From Candida dubliniensis CD36 (Eukaryota > Ascomycota > Pichiomycetes > Serinales > Debaryomycetaceae), in contig NC_012862.1 of NCBI RefSeq assembly GCF_000026945.1, forward strand, positions 922,501 to 986,500: a stretch of 64,000 nt of DNA. The letters run 5' to 3'. Below, piece by piece: positions 22,301 to 31,228 of this stretch. Under the pieces are notes generated by a model. That model was not told the origin of the DNA. It saw nothing but the letters and a program-made list of their open reading frames with translations, and searched no databases. The translations under genes were made by a program, and so were the position numbers. Position 1 is the first letter of the stretch; every line of letters begins with the position of its first letter.

Positions 22301-23802
22301 ACTTGACAATGAGAAACATTTTGCATGGCATCAAAATCACCACCACGTATTTCTAACCAGCACGGTCCCATGATATTTCTTTGCATTACAAATGATTCAA
22401 ACATATTAGCATTGGTCCCAAAAACGTGTCTAAATGTGCTGCCTTCAATATTGGCAGGCATGATATTTCTATTGGTCTCGTTATTGAATGGGAGCAAAAC
22501 CTTTAAATACTCGGCTTCTTTTGGTATATCAGCTAACTCGAACGCATATTTCTTGACTTCAGGTTTGGCACGTAATTCTTCCAACTTGTAATTAGCCAAC
22601 AAAAGAGGCTGTATTTCTTCTAATACGTCAATAGCAGCGAGTTTCTTGGTTTTATCCTCTTCATCATCCACAATACGATATTCTCTTGGTAGGAAGAATA
22701 ATTCACGGCATATTCCGTCGACTTTGACTACTCCGGAAACTAGTTTGCCTTCTTTAGTCATAATTTTACCAAATAGCAATAGAGAGTTTTCAACCTCTGC
22801 GTAATCAAACCAGAACATTTTAAATGAATCAGATGTGTCTTTTATATTATCTTCAGATACTTTTTCAGTATGATTAGAAAACTTGGTATAAACTGGTTTG
22901 GAAGTTGGAGATGAAGGTAACTGATTTGCCTTAACAGCTGAAACGGTATCAACCTGGTTCTTTTTAACCACAGCTGCTCTTGGCTTTCTCGAGTAAACAA
23001 TATCATCATCTGAGTCGTCATCATTGACATTGGCTTTTTCTTGATTTTTTGGCAACTCCGGTGGATCTTCCAAAATGTTCTTTGTGGGTTCTGGATCAAT
23101 ATTCTCCTTTCCAGTATCTGCCTCTGGAGTCACTTCACTTTTAAGCTTAAATGGTGACGAGGGCTGGTCTTCAAAAGTATCGATATCCATAGTATAATCA
23201 GATGAAGCATTGAAGGCATCAAGTTTTGGTGTTGTTATGTCTGTTTTCTTAGTTGATGTTGAAAAGTTGAAAGTATTCTTTAATTTTTTTTTATTAATCT
23301 TGTTGTTGTTAACCTCCTTATTAGTAGAGTGTGAGAATGCTTTGGGAATATGTTTCTTTCTATCCAAGTCGTCACCGAAATCATTGAGAATATCATCTAT
23401 GTTTGTTTCCAATTTTTTCTTAGAATCAGAAATACCACTCATTGGTTTGAAAAAATTCCTAATTTGTGATGTCTTTGCTACCTTGCTGGTCTTATCCTCC
23501 TTTTTTCTACGTTTTCTGGATCCCATAGACTCGTTTTCTTCATCTGAATAATAGTTTGGCCTAGAAGCATCATCCCAGTCGTCAGCTCCATTATCAACAT
23601 AACCTTCTCCATTATCGTCGACAATAAAATCATCATTCATTAGCTGATTTCTCTTGTGTTGTCTATAGGTGTCCTCGTCTACCTCATCATAAATCTCATT
23701 GTAATCATCTGTGTCAGATTCAATAACGTTAACATTTCTACCAGTTCTTCTGGCTTCTTTCAATTGCTGTAGAGTCTTGCGTCTGGCTGATCTGGACAGC
23801 AT
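19387..23802 (-). CDS. POL1: DNA polymerase alpha catalytic subunit
   Basis: Family-B polymerase that extends RNA primers at replication origins and on the lagging strand. I start at the ATG at 23802 (MLSRSARRKTLQQLKEARR), giving 1471 residues, against 1468 in S. cerevisiae. The in-frame extension upstream is Phe/Lys-rich promoter sequence. Motif A DFNSLYPSIIQEFN lies near 856-870, motif B ANSMYGCLG near 945, and motif C YGDTDSV near 991. The C-terminus carries two cysteine clusters (CKCG...CLQC and CDDPACG...C...C) that bind zinc or the B subunit. The disordered N-terminus contains IDDILNDF (135-142), which resembles the Ctf4-binding box of Pol1 and Sld5, and TSQIRNFF (111-118), a PIP-like motif. 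An MluI cell-cycle box lies 246 bases before the ATG. Confidence 0.97.
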   Translation of the reverse strand: MLSRSARRKTLQQLKEARRTGRNVNVIESDTDDYNEIYDEVDEDTYRQHKRNQLMNDDFIVDDNGEGYVDNGADDWDDASRPNYYSDEENESMGSRKRRKKEDKTSKVAKTSQIRNFFKPMSGISDSKKKLETNIDDILNDFGDDLDRKKHIPKAFSHSTNKEVNNNKINKKKLKNTFNFSTSTKKTDITTPKLDAFNASSDYTMDIDTFEDQPSSPFKLKSEVTPEADTGKENIDPEPTKNILEDPPELPKNQEKANVNDDDSDDDIVYSRKPRAAVVKKNQVDTVSAVKANQLPSSPTSKPVYTKFSNHTEKVSEDNIKDTSDSFKMFWFDYAEVENSLLLFGKIMTKEGKLVSGVVKVDGICRELFFLPREYRIVDDEEDKTKKLAAIDVLEEIQPLLLANYKLEELRAKPEVKKYAFELADIPKEAEYLKVLLPFNNETNRNIMPANIEGSTFRHVFGTNANMFESFVMQRNIMGPCWLEIRGGDFDAMQNVSHCQVEVVVNRPSQISTIDKDAPASPNLTVTAISMQTVLNPKSNKQEVVSVSLATYFELPQDAPISEDIKPDDVFTLARPVGAVSFPPRLQQLADKGGFQLRTCPSEKVLLNALAAKIKTLDPDVFIGHRLENISLDVLVHRMNDNNVVTWSALGRRNRKKWPYMINKSNSSYNNSLLIRDVFQGRLLCDIANEMGQSLTMKCQSWDLHEMYDVVCHKKHAPVEINYQNLKYAEDAHLFLMALKENELNVKQTAEIAFATQILSLSKQLTNIAGNAWSHTLSGTRAGRNEYILLHEFKRNNYIVPDKEDKTHKNTSYQQEARVENAEEDATTATSNKKPKYQGGLVFEPEKGLHKNYVLVMDFNSLYPSIIQEFNICFTTVNRDRFNVTHDENKDMPVLPERDTESGVLPRLLNTLVSRRREVKKLLKDPKNTPFQKAQYDIKQQALKLTANSMYGCLGYVNSRFYAKPLAMLVTNKGREILMDTRQLAESSSLRVVYGDTDSVMIDTGANSYKEAIKIGEQFKAQVNERYRLLEIDIDNVFKRLLLHAKKKYAAMNASINKATNEETATLEVKGLDMRRREYCQLSKDISTFVLTKILSDLDPETALLEVYDYLDEMKTKVQNNEIPIDKYKINTKLSKDPKSYPNGKTMPQVQVALRLREEGKVIKAGSVITYVITAARDDGDSSTVAERARAIQELLSKKDPNLKPDANYYLEKQIFAPVERLLERIEGIDMVRVATSLGIDTKRYILRVKNSEGGGANGEILPIESNISDEERFRATSYLVLHCKCGTSFRFGGIMAAETYKVTFNGVCCLQCNYTFPAIKLTSQLESMIRKHIALYYAGWLVCDDPACGIVTRQISVYGKRCIGNSGRAMDCKGVMRYRYNDKQLYNQLLYFQSIFDVEKTKRGQLRPLVDALEESKDKQLPKLPSGQVEALAEQNRELFGVCQEVIQKYLGECGRRYVNMGSIFDFMNN

Positions 23803-24047
23803 AGTTAAAAACCGTTTAATATAATGAGATGGCGAGCTGTTAAAAGAAAAGAGAATCGATTTTAATTCCAATTTTCTTTGCTTTGGTTTTTTTTTTTCTT
23901 CTTTCAAATGAATTGAACAATATTGGTTAGAAAAGATATGAGACTGACGTGAAAAACCAAAAAAAAAAAAAAGAACACGCATAATTCAAATGGGACGTGT
24001 TTTTCTTTCAGAGTATTTATTTTTGTGTACGTTTTAATTATTGTAGG

Positions 24048-24053
24048 ACGCGT
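24048..24053. promoter_or_regulatory. MluI cell-cycle box (ACGCGT) upstream of POL1
   Basis: A perfect ACGCGT, the core recognised by the MBF factor in yeasts, sits about 246 bases upstream of the POL1 ATG, in the spacer shared with the 3' end of the next gene. DNA-replication genes, POL1 included, are classic MBF targets in S. cerevisiae, so G1/S-periodic expression is likely. This is inferred from the motif and context. Confidence 0.7.
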
Positions 24054-24249
24054 TACAACCACCACCACCAGAAGATAGTTGCAAAAATCATGAACCTACT
24101 TTGAACTGATTAAATTAAAGCTTCATAATTCTCATGACAGATCTATAAACAAAATACACAAATGCTTAGCCTAAAGCTTGACATATATATATATATAGAG
24201 AGAGAGAAATCATACCTTGTATAATTATCATTTGGTTCTGTTTGCATAA

Positions 24250-25140
24250 TTATTGTAAATTGAGTTTTTGGGTAATAGTTTGAGTGACAATTGTGCTAAA
24301 ATTAGATAAAATTGCTGGAACATTGATAATTTCTCTAAGCAAATTCCAAATTAAGTTAGATCTTTTCAAGGCATCAAATATTTTATAAAGTGTCAGCGGC
24401 CGTAACTTTAATATTCTCCACACAAAATGAGCAGCACCAGGGGCCAATTCCGGGGTCGTTAGAATGTGTTTACTCAAAGCAACAACCAAGCCTGAATCTT
24501 TTAAAGATGTGAATAATAACACCAATAAGGAATTCTCTCTTTTAAAAACATCCATAGATGCAGAAGCCTCTTGCGAATAAGAGGCAATATCTTTGGTTTC
24601 TCGAACATTAAAAATCCGAAATCCAGATTGATTGATCACTTCTTTGGTGATCCTCAATAAACCAGGTAACACATCTGGATCTTTAATAGCATGCATCAAC
24701 GTGTCTAAAAGTAAATTTGACTGATCAAGAGCAATAAATATTGTAGTAAGGTTTACCCATTGTTCATCAATGGCACGCACCAACGTATCTATAGCAGTGT
24801 CAAGTAATGGCTCCCGTGTCAAAAGAAAATCAGTAGCAATAATAGCAACACCGGAATTGTTGACAAGTCTGAAGACAGTATCTAATATTGGAAGATCAGA
24901 TCTTGCTGACAAGTCCTCAAAGTCAAGATCTCTCAGAATGAGTTGGTAATCTTCGGTAAAATCATTCACCAAATTGCTATTTTCAGCATTGAGTATTTCT
25001 AATTGATGTACAAGTTCATCAATTTGTTTTCGGTCGTTCTCACCAATTCTCAAACCTGGTTGAGGTGGTGCAGCAGGTGTAGAATCTACACCACTCACAA
25101 ATATTAATTCCACAATAGTCAAAAGTGTCAAAAACTTCAT
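24250..25140 (-). CDS. Secreted Op4-like protein, 296 aa
   Basis: Residues 1-20 form a clear signal peptide (MKFLTLLTIVELIFVSGVDS), followed by a Pro-rich linker and a mostly helical body. The body has repeated hydrophobic patterns such as LLDTAIDTLVRAI, LLLDTLMHAI and NLLREIINVPAIL. Three NxS/NxT sequons are apparent. No membrane anchor or GPI signal is seen at the C-terminus, so secretion or wall retention is likely. The pattern resembles the opaque-phase Op4 group of Candida-specific secreted proteins; I offer this as resemblance, not proof. Its function is unknown. It is followed downstream by the POL1 promoter. Confidence 0.75.
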   Translation of the reverse strand: MKFLTLLTIVELIFVSGVDSTPAAPPQPGLRIGENDRKQIDELVHQLEILNAENSNLVNDFTEDYQLILRDLDFEDLSARSDLPILDTVFRLVNNSGVAIIATDFLLTREPLLDTAIDTLVRAIDEQWVNLTTIFIALDQSNLLLDTLMHAIKDPDVLPGLLRITKEVINQSGFRIFNVRETKDIASYSQEASASMDVFKRENSLLVLLFTSLKDSGLVVALSKHILTTPELAPGAAHFVWRILKLRPLTLYKIFDALKRSNLIWNLLREIINVPAILSNFSTIVTQTITQKLNLQ

Positions 25141-25641
25141 GTTTGATTTAATAGTGTTAAATCTTGTAATCTCCAGTGAATTAAAGAAATATTTTGCTTT
25201 TGTAAAAAGAGGGAAGAACAGAATGCACAGTAAAAGGTGTAATCTATATACAACAGTATCCTTATTTTCATCTGAGAAATTACTCCTTTTTCTTATAGTT
25301 GCTTAGATGGAAGAATTATTCCAAAAATTAAAATTTCCATTTATTAATCACCATCATCATAAAGTGTAAATGTATACTTTAAAGAAGTATTTTTCAACAT
25401 AGGTTTGCCAAGGCAAAATCAGCAAATTGTTGATAACTTTCCTAAAAGTGCTGTTTATACTACGCAGGCACAGATTGCAAAAATTGCCCAAAAAAAAAAA
25501 AAACGACAAGCTCCACAACATTTAAACGAGTTGACACAAGCCAAAAAAAAAAAAAACAAACAAACAAACAGTATAAACTTGTTGTTTCCCTAACCAGCGA
25601 ATCGACTGCTATTGAGTGCACACTTTTCGACTAATCATATA
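25141..25641. promoter_or_regulatory. Divergent promoter, Op4-like gene and PEP12
   Basis: A 500-base spacer between two diverging start codons. It contains A-runs at about 25490-25502 and 25543-25556, and CAAA units at 25556-25570. No named motif was recognised. The frame at 25405-25593 is Lys/Gln-rich low complexity and is not called. Confidence 0.5.
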
Positions 25642-26502
25642 ATGTCATTTGCTAATATTGACTTAGAGGCCCAGAAGGAACCATTGTTGAAAAGCAAAGA
25701 TAATGATACTAATTACACTTCTCCTGATGAATTGGATACGATTATTGGGAAAACTTCTCGTCAGCTACTGGTATTTGGAAACCTAATTTCACAATTCGAG
25801 ACACAACGTAAACAAATAGGTACACGAAGAGACACCCAAGAGTTGAGAAATACTATAGATGAATTGACAAGCAAAATCCAAGAGATGGATAAAGCTATTC
25901 TGGCATTAATCACCAACTTATCCAATCTTATCAATCTGAAAAATGGCTCTGCAACTAACGCTAGTATATCCAATAGACATATTGTTATCGAGGAAAGGTT
26001 AAGTCATCAATATGACGAGCTCTCAAAGGCATTTAATAAATCAACAAAAATTTATCAAGAAAAAAAGAGAACCACACCTTTATTGACTAGAACAAGTCAA
26101 GCGACAGAGGAACAAACAAAGCCTGAAGATACGTTAACCACAAGCCAGCAAGAACAAGAACAAGAGCAAGAACAGGTAGACCAAGACTTTATTGATCAAA
26201 CTGAACTACAGTATCATATATTATTGACTGAGGAGCGAAACCGGGAAATAGAACAGGTTACGGAGGGAATAATGGAGGTAAATTCAATATTTAAAGATTT
26301 GAGCCAGTTAGTACACCAACAAGGAGAGCAAGTAAATACCATCGAGGACAATATTTTACAACTACATGGAAATACACAACAGGCGTCCAACGAGTTGAAT
26401 AAAGCAAATGAATATCAAAAGAAAAAGGGGAAATGGTCATGTATATTGCTTGTTGCCCTTTGTATATTTTTACTAGTGATTGTTCTCATAGTAGTCAGTT
26501 AA
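25642..26502 (+). CDS. PEP12: Endosomal/vacuolar t-SNARE (syntaxin) Pep12-like
   Basis: Syntaxin-family Qa-SNARE for fusion at the late endosome/prevacuole. I start at the ATG at 25642 (MSFANIDLEAQKEPLL), giving 286 residues; the longer frame would start at a TTG. An N-terminal Habc-like helical region (about 35-110) is followed by a Gln/Glu-rich linker. A t-SNARE coiled coil (about 200-260) contains VNSIFKDLSQLVHQQGEQV, and a C-terminal membrane anchor (CILLVALCIFLLVIVLIVVS) closes the protein. Length, the acidic LL motif near the N-terminus and the short luminal end favour Pep12 (288 aa in yeast) over Vam3 or Tlg2. It is convergent with the next gene, with only 139 bases between stops. Confidence 0.87.
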   Translation: MSFANIDLEAQKEPLLKSKDNDTNYTSPDELDTIIGKTSRQLLVFGNLISQFETQRKQIGTRRDTQELRNTIDELTSKIQEMDKAILALITNLSNLINLKNGSATNASISNRHIVIEERLSHQYDELSKAFNKSTKIYQEKKRTTPLLTRTSQATEEQTKPEDTLTTSQQEQEQEQEQVDQDFIDQTELQYHILLTEERNREIEQVTEGIMEVNSIFKDLSQLVHQQGEQVNTIEDNILQLHGNTQQASNELNKANEYQKKKGKWSCILLVALCIFLLVIVLIVVS

Positions 26503-26641
26503 TTAATAGACAACGTTGGTGTATATTATGGCCAACCTACTTAATACGAAATAAAAAGACAAAGAAAAAGAATATTGTAAACCGTTTACCTTTAAAACCA
26601 AAAATAACCATATTAAAATTGATGAAACATGCTAACCTAAT

Positions 26642-27097
26642 CTAATCTAAACTAGCAGTATCAAAATCATCAGACTGTTCTTTTCCATCACTGATATCAT
26701 CGTCGTCCTGGAAATCTGTATCTATTTCTGAAAAGTCGGATGTTTCGGGGGTACTGATATCTTCATAGTCACTTTCATCTCTCAAATTTGAACCTGTTGA
26801 TCTAGCAGCGCTGACATCCTTTAATTCTTCATCCTGATAATGGTCTGCAAAATTCGTTTCGTTTGCAATCTTTGCTTCTTCTAACTTTTCTCTACAATAT
26901 TCAGCTCCCCTTGAGAAAAAAGCCTCAGCAGTTTCATATATAGCCTCTTTGTTATTTATCACAGCTATTGTAGCACCTACAAGAGTGCCTAATCCTAGAG
27001 CAACCTTAACTGATAACGGTACTGATTTGGAAGAGTTAGTACCCTCTTCAAATCGATTTTTTTTCGAGCTGGCAGGATACATACTGAATGGGGTCAT
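26642..27097 (-). CDS. Hypothetical small membrane protein, 151 aa
   Basis: I do not recognise this protein. From the ATG at 27097 it has a short polar N-terminus and one hydrophobic segment (VALGLGTLVGATIAVI, about 32-47). An amphipathic stretch (EAFFSRGAEYCREKLEEAK) follows, and then a long acidic Ser/Asp/Glu tail rich in casein-kinase-like sites. The layout suggests a single-pass organelle-membrane protein with a cytosolic acidic tail. The longer frame begins at a TTG and is not used; an internal ATG at residue 6 is also possible. Confidence 0.65.
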   Translation of the reverse strand: MTPFSMYPASSKKNRFEEGTNSSKSVPLSVKVALGLGTLVGATIAVINNKEAIYETAEAFFSRGAEYCREKLEEAKIANETNFADHYQDEELKDVSAARSTGSNLRDESDYEDISTPETSDFSEIDTDFQDDDDISDGKEQSDDFDTASLD

Positions 27098-27946
27098 AAA
27101 CAATACTAATTATTCTTTCTTATGAGTGGTATGGAAGTGTATAAGAGTGCTGTGATGGTGTAGTTGATAAAAACAGTCTATTTTATGTATATTTGTATAA
27201 AGCACAAATCAAGAAAAAAAAAATAGGAGAGAGGAGAGAAAAAATGATCCATATAAGCATGATTTTGCTACGCCACTGAAATGCTACACTACTTAGAGAA
27301 AGACTGTAATTGGAGAAAACACCACACCACATTTATTCTACATCTAACTAACTATAGTAATATGGGAAAAAAAAATTACCACCTACCTAGATTGATGGTC
27401 TGAAAGCTGCGAAAGAAAATCAAAACACACCTCAAGCTTATATCAATCTGTTTCTGTGAGGGTGTTGGTAGTACAAAGTGAACAGTTGAATCAAACCACG
27501 CATGTGGTTCAGCCTAATATACCGTTTTTTGGAACTTTGCATGAGCTTTTTATTTATAAGCAAGCAAACCCCATTAAGAGGATTATATCAAGACAAAGTG
27601 ATAATATCCCTACTATGGAAATGAAAATTTGCAACTTGGAATAGTTTGTCCCTAGACAAAGCGTCGACAACAACCGACAAAGTTTCACAACAAAAATGCT
27701 TATATCGAAGAAGATAAATGATTTTAGGGTATATTTAGTCGAGATCCGAAATTCGGGACACAAAGTGCACAAAAAAAAAAATAAACGGAATTCGATAACC
27801 ATAATGTTCATTTGGGAACACAATCTCCGATATAGATATGACTCATGAAAGAAACTTGCCCATTTGCATTTTGCAATATAAAGACCTCTGCTGCTAACTA
27901 ATTCAATTGACTGAAAACTTGTGTCCTTTTTTTTTTACTGTGAACA
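27098..27946. other. Divergent intergenic region, nothing assigned
   Basis: An 850-base spacer upstream of both the small membrane protein and the acyltransferase-like gene. It holds homopolymer A tracts (about 27210-27222, 27365-27375, 27770-27782) and a T-tract (27928-27938) just before the ATG at 27947. Frames of 60-90 codons lack coding character. Confidence 0.55.
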
Positions 27947-29426
27947 ATGACGGTCAACAATTCTATTGTTTATTCAAGACCTTTAAGTGTTTCTGAAAAC
28001 TTCTTTAGATGTCGGACAGCTAGTGGGAATTACAGAAACTTCGTCGTTACTGCAACCTACAATCAAGGTTTAAAAAAGAACTTGCATATCTTGGTCAAAG
28101 CGTTAAGGAAAACTCTATTGGAGTATCCAATACTTGCGACAACAGTTCAGTTTGACAAAACAGTGAATGCTTTTGCAAATGTGCCTTTGAAATCGATCAA
28201 ATTGAATGACATCTTATTTTTTGAAAGTGATAAAGAGTGGCTAACAGAGGGAGTGATTAATGAGAATTTTATTAGATACTGCAATGAAACACAGTTCAAC
28301 TTGTACCAAGAAAACGTATTATTTAAGTTGATTTTGGTTGGCGATTTTCATTTGTCGGCGATCTTCGAACACACTATTGGCGATGGTCTAGTGGCGAATT
28401 ATTTTCATGAAGTTTTGCTTAAAAATTTGGCAGAATGTGAGTTGATGGAAAACACTTTATTTGAAGATCAATTTGGGCCATTGGTTTTTGAAAACATAGA
28501 ACTAAAAGATGAGATACTCAACTTTGAAAAGGACAGAATCTACATCAAGAATTCTTTACCACCACCTATTGATCCGTTTCTTGAGGACATTGATTTGGAC
28601 TATAGTTTTGGCGACCCATATTTCCAAGACAAGGTTATTCCAGAAGGTTTCCCAAATAAATGGAGGGGAAGATTTGATACTGTTGACACACACGATATTA
28701 GTTTCAAGTTAATAAACTTTAGCAGACAAGAAACGAAAGAAATATTATCCAAATGCAAAGAACATAAAGTAGGCATAACCTCATATATCGAAGTTGTTAA
28801 CGCGTTGACTTTCCAGCCAGTTTTTGGAGACAATTCATTCACCACACACAGAACCGCCATGACATTAAGAAGACACTATACTCCTGATTTAGCAGAATAC
28901 CCTTACAAAAAAATCTTGTCAGATCCAGAATACAAAATCTTTGGAACCCTGGCTCACATGGGATTTGTTCAGAATTTCCCACCAATTAAAGCGTTTTCTT
29001 GGGATTTGGTGAAGAAAGTTAATCTTGATTTATCAAAGGCTGTTAGGAATAAACGCGCTTTGAACCAAATGAAACCTTGGAAGGATGCAGGGGACTTGTT
29101 GGACGAAAAAAAATATGGCGTTCTTTGAAGCACAATACAATAAACCAAAGGCTGATGCTGTCAAAATTTCAAACTTGGGGTTTATTGAGCTACCAGAATA
29201 TGTCACCAAAAATAACAAAACATGGGTGATCAGTGATATGGTGTTTTCTCAAGACATGGCACCGTATGCTTCAGAGTTTATGTTGAGTGTAGTGAGCACA
29301 CCCATCGGTGGAATGAATTTTGTTTTAAGTTACTACGATTATTCTTTTGACGATGTGAATTGGGAGAACTTTGACGAATTTGTCATTAAGTTGCGCAACA
29401 ACATGCTCCAATATGCAGTTATTTAA
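27947..29426 (+). pseudogene. Alcohol O-acetyltransferase-like gene, interrupted by a frameshift
   Basis: Acyltransferase of the HxxxDG superfamily, similar in outline to yeast Atf1/Atf2, which esterify alcohols with acetyl-CoA. The motif HTIGDG is visible near residue 145 (FEHTIGDGLVANYF). The frame starting at 27947 ends at 29128 after 393 residues. The family's C-terminal part continues in the +1 frame (29085-29426), including YYDYSFDDVNWENFDEF. The switch point coincides with an A8 run at 29106-29113, and removing one A would rejoin the frames into about 490 residues, the normal size. It may be a true pseudogene, an allele or an assembly error in a homopolymer. The rest of the frame has no other lesion, which argues for a recent or technical cause. 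Confidence 0.8.
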
Positions 29427-29610
29427 GCCAACGCAATGTCAAGAATTCATGTCAAGTCTACAATTAAGGCAGATCTTCTTTTACTACAATTCGCCAGTGA
29501 TAATGAAATAATTACAGAATTTGTGTTTGAGGGTTTGTCAAACAACATCATCAAAAGTGTATAAGAAGCAACCATCATAGGATTTGTATAACCAAACTAT
29601 AACAAACAAT

Positions 29611-30504
29611 TTATCTATTCTTCTTACCAGCGTATTTCTTTCTAATAAGTGCAAAAGGTTTTAATTGTTTAAACGTGAACTGCATAATGTATTCAACCAA
29701 CCAAAATGGATAAAAAAGACCAAGAATATGTAAAATATAGGAATTCGATCCTCCATAAAGATTGAATTTGCTAGATTTTTTGGTAATTTGACCAACCATA
29801 TTTTTGGCATATTTCTGGGGAGGGATACCCAAATCCACAGCCATTCTTTGAGAAGCCATACCACTCTCTATTATCCCATCCACATTGAATGGGGAATCGG
29901 CAAATTGGGTTTTCATTTCTTCGATATTATTCTCTTCCGCCCCAATTTGAGTTTGAACGCCTCCAGTGATCACACTATGAACTTTGACTCCAAATGGCTC
30001 CATTTCCCCATGCAATGTCTTGGCATAAGCATCGATTGCTGCTTTGGTTGCACTATAAGCAGAAACCCACGACAATGGAACTCTTGCAGCAACTGAACTT
30101 GTGAAAATTATCGACCCTTTAGACTTGATAACCATAGGAGCAAAATGTTTTGTCATGTTAATATGTCCAATGACATTAACTTGAAATATCCAATTCAACT
30201 TATCTTCAGGGATCTCAATAGCGGGCTGGCCAATAGCAATACCAGCATTATTGTACAAAATGTCTAAGTACCCACCTGTTTCTTTTATAACAAGCTCTTT
30301 AACTCGTTTAATGTCTTCCAAATTGGTGATATCACATGCAATGGATATTAAACCATACTCGTCCTCTAATGGCTTTTGCAAATGCAAAACCAGTTTAGGA
30401 GAACACCCAATAACCTTGTATCCACGTAAAGAAAACTCTTTAGCCAAGGCATATCCAATACCTGACGAAGCACCCGTAATCAATGCAAATTTCTGCTGAG
30501 ACAT
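29611..30504 (-). CDS. AYR1: NADPH-dependent 1-acyldihydroxyacetone-phosphate reductase (SDR)
   Basis: Short-chain dehydrogenase/reductase of the Ayr1 type, which makes lysophosphatidate from 1-acyl-DHAP at lipid droplets and the ER. The Rossmann signature TGASSGIG is at 10-17, NNAG at 85-88, and the catalytic Ser at 137 with YSATK (Y150, K154). A C-terminal hydrophobic stretch (LHILGLFYPFWLVEYIMQF) fits the hairpin that anchors Ayr1 in membranes, and the tail is basic (KKYAGKKNR). Length matches the yeast enzyme (297). The substrate assignment relies on overall resemblance, as SDR specificity is hard to read from motifs. Confidence 0.85.
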   Translation of the reverse strand: MSQQKFALITGASSGIGYALAKEFSLRGYKVIGCSPKLVLHLQKPLEDEYGLISIACDITNLEDIKRVKELVIKETGGYLDILYNNAGIAIGQPAIEIPEDKLNWIFQVNVIGHINMTKHFAPMVIKSKGSIIFTSSVAARVPLSWVSAYSATKAAIDAYAKTLHGEMEPFGVKVHSVITGGVQTQIGAEENNIEEMKTQFADSPFNVDGIIESGMASQRMAVDLGIPPQKYAKNMVGQITKKSSKFNLYGGSNSYILHILGLFYPFWLVEYIMQFTFKQLKPFALIRKKYAGKKNR

Positions 30505-31228
30505 TGTTGCAAATATAGTTCAATGAAAAAAGAAAATATACTTTTATATAATTAATGGTTTGAAACTTTATCCATCCAAATTGACTGCATAAGAATCTAT
30601 TTTTATAACTTTAGATCCTATTTTATCACATGTTAGATTGCTCCTGGGATCCTTTCAAGTGGGGTCAAACTCGATCAATGTAAAGAGATTAATTACCTGA
30701 AATAGGAAACTATCTAAAGATATCTAAAGATGAACGGAAAATAGAATTGGTGTTAGATTTCCGCTGATGTAATCTGGTCTTTTTGTTGTTTTCAGTTGAT
30801 CAGGTCACGTGTAATAATTTTTGATCTATTAATTGAGTCATTGTATTCCTTCATCCTAATAGTTGAATGTAAAAGTATTATAGTACGAGTCTTAGCTTTT
30901 TGAAATCAATGCTCAAAAAAGAATATCTGATTTGGATTTTGTGGTTGTTTGACCGGTCTAATATTCCCAAGTTTTTGAAAAGATCAATGGTAAGGTAAGC
31001 ACCATCTAGCCAGTAACTTACAGAGCCTTATATATCATTCCCATTACACTTTAATGGTCATGTTTCTAAAATAAATTGATAGATGTTAAGTATATCTAAA
31101 GTATTCTACAAACTGTGTTGTGACAGAATCTTGAAGCTTAAGATTTTTTTTTTTTTTTCGGATCTACTTTTGTTTTTGCCTGATATTTTTCTACACTCAC
31201 AATTCAACACCTCTTAGAACATCAACAA
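30505..31228. promoter_or_regulatory. Divergent promoter AYR1/ClC gene with Cbf1-type E-box
   Basis: A 724-base spacer between diverging starts. GTCACGTG at 30804-30811 is a perfect Cbf1/E-box palindrome core (CACGTG) with the preferred GT prefix. A direct repeat of ATCTAAAGAT occurs near 30712-30731. A T15-type run sits at 31145-31159, shortly before the ClC gene start. Which gene the E-box serves is unclear. Confidence 0.55.

Noticed and set aside
23803..23982. 60-residue N-terminal extension of POL1
   Set aside because: Low-complexity Phe/Lys/Ser sequence; the ATG at 23802 gives a conserved polymerase alpha start and the expected length.
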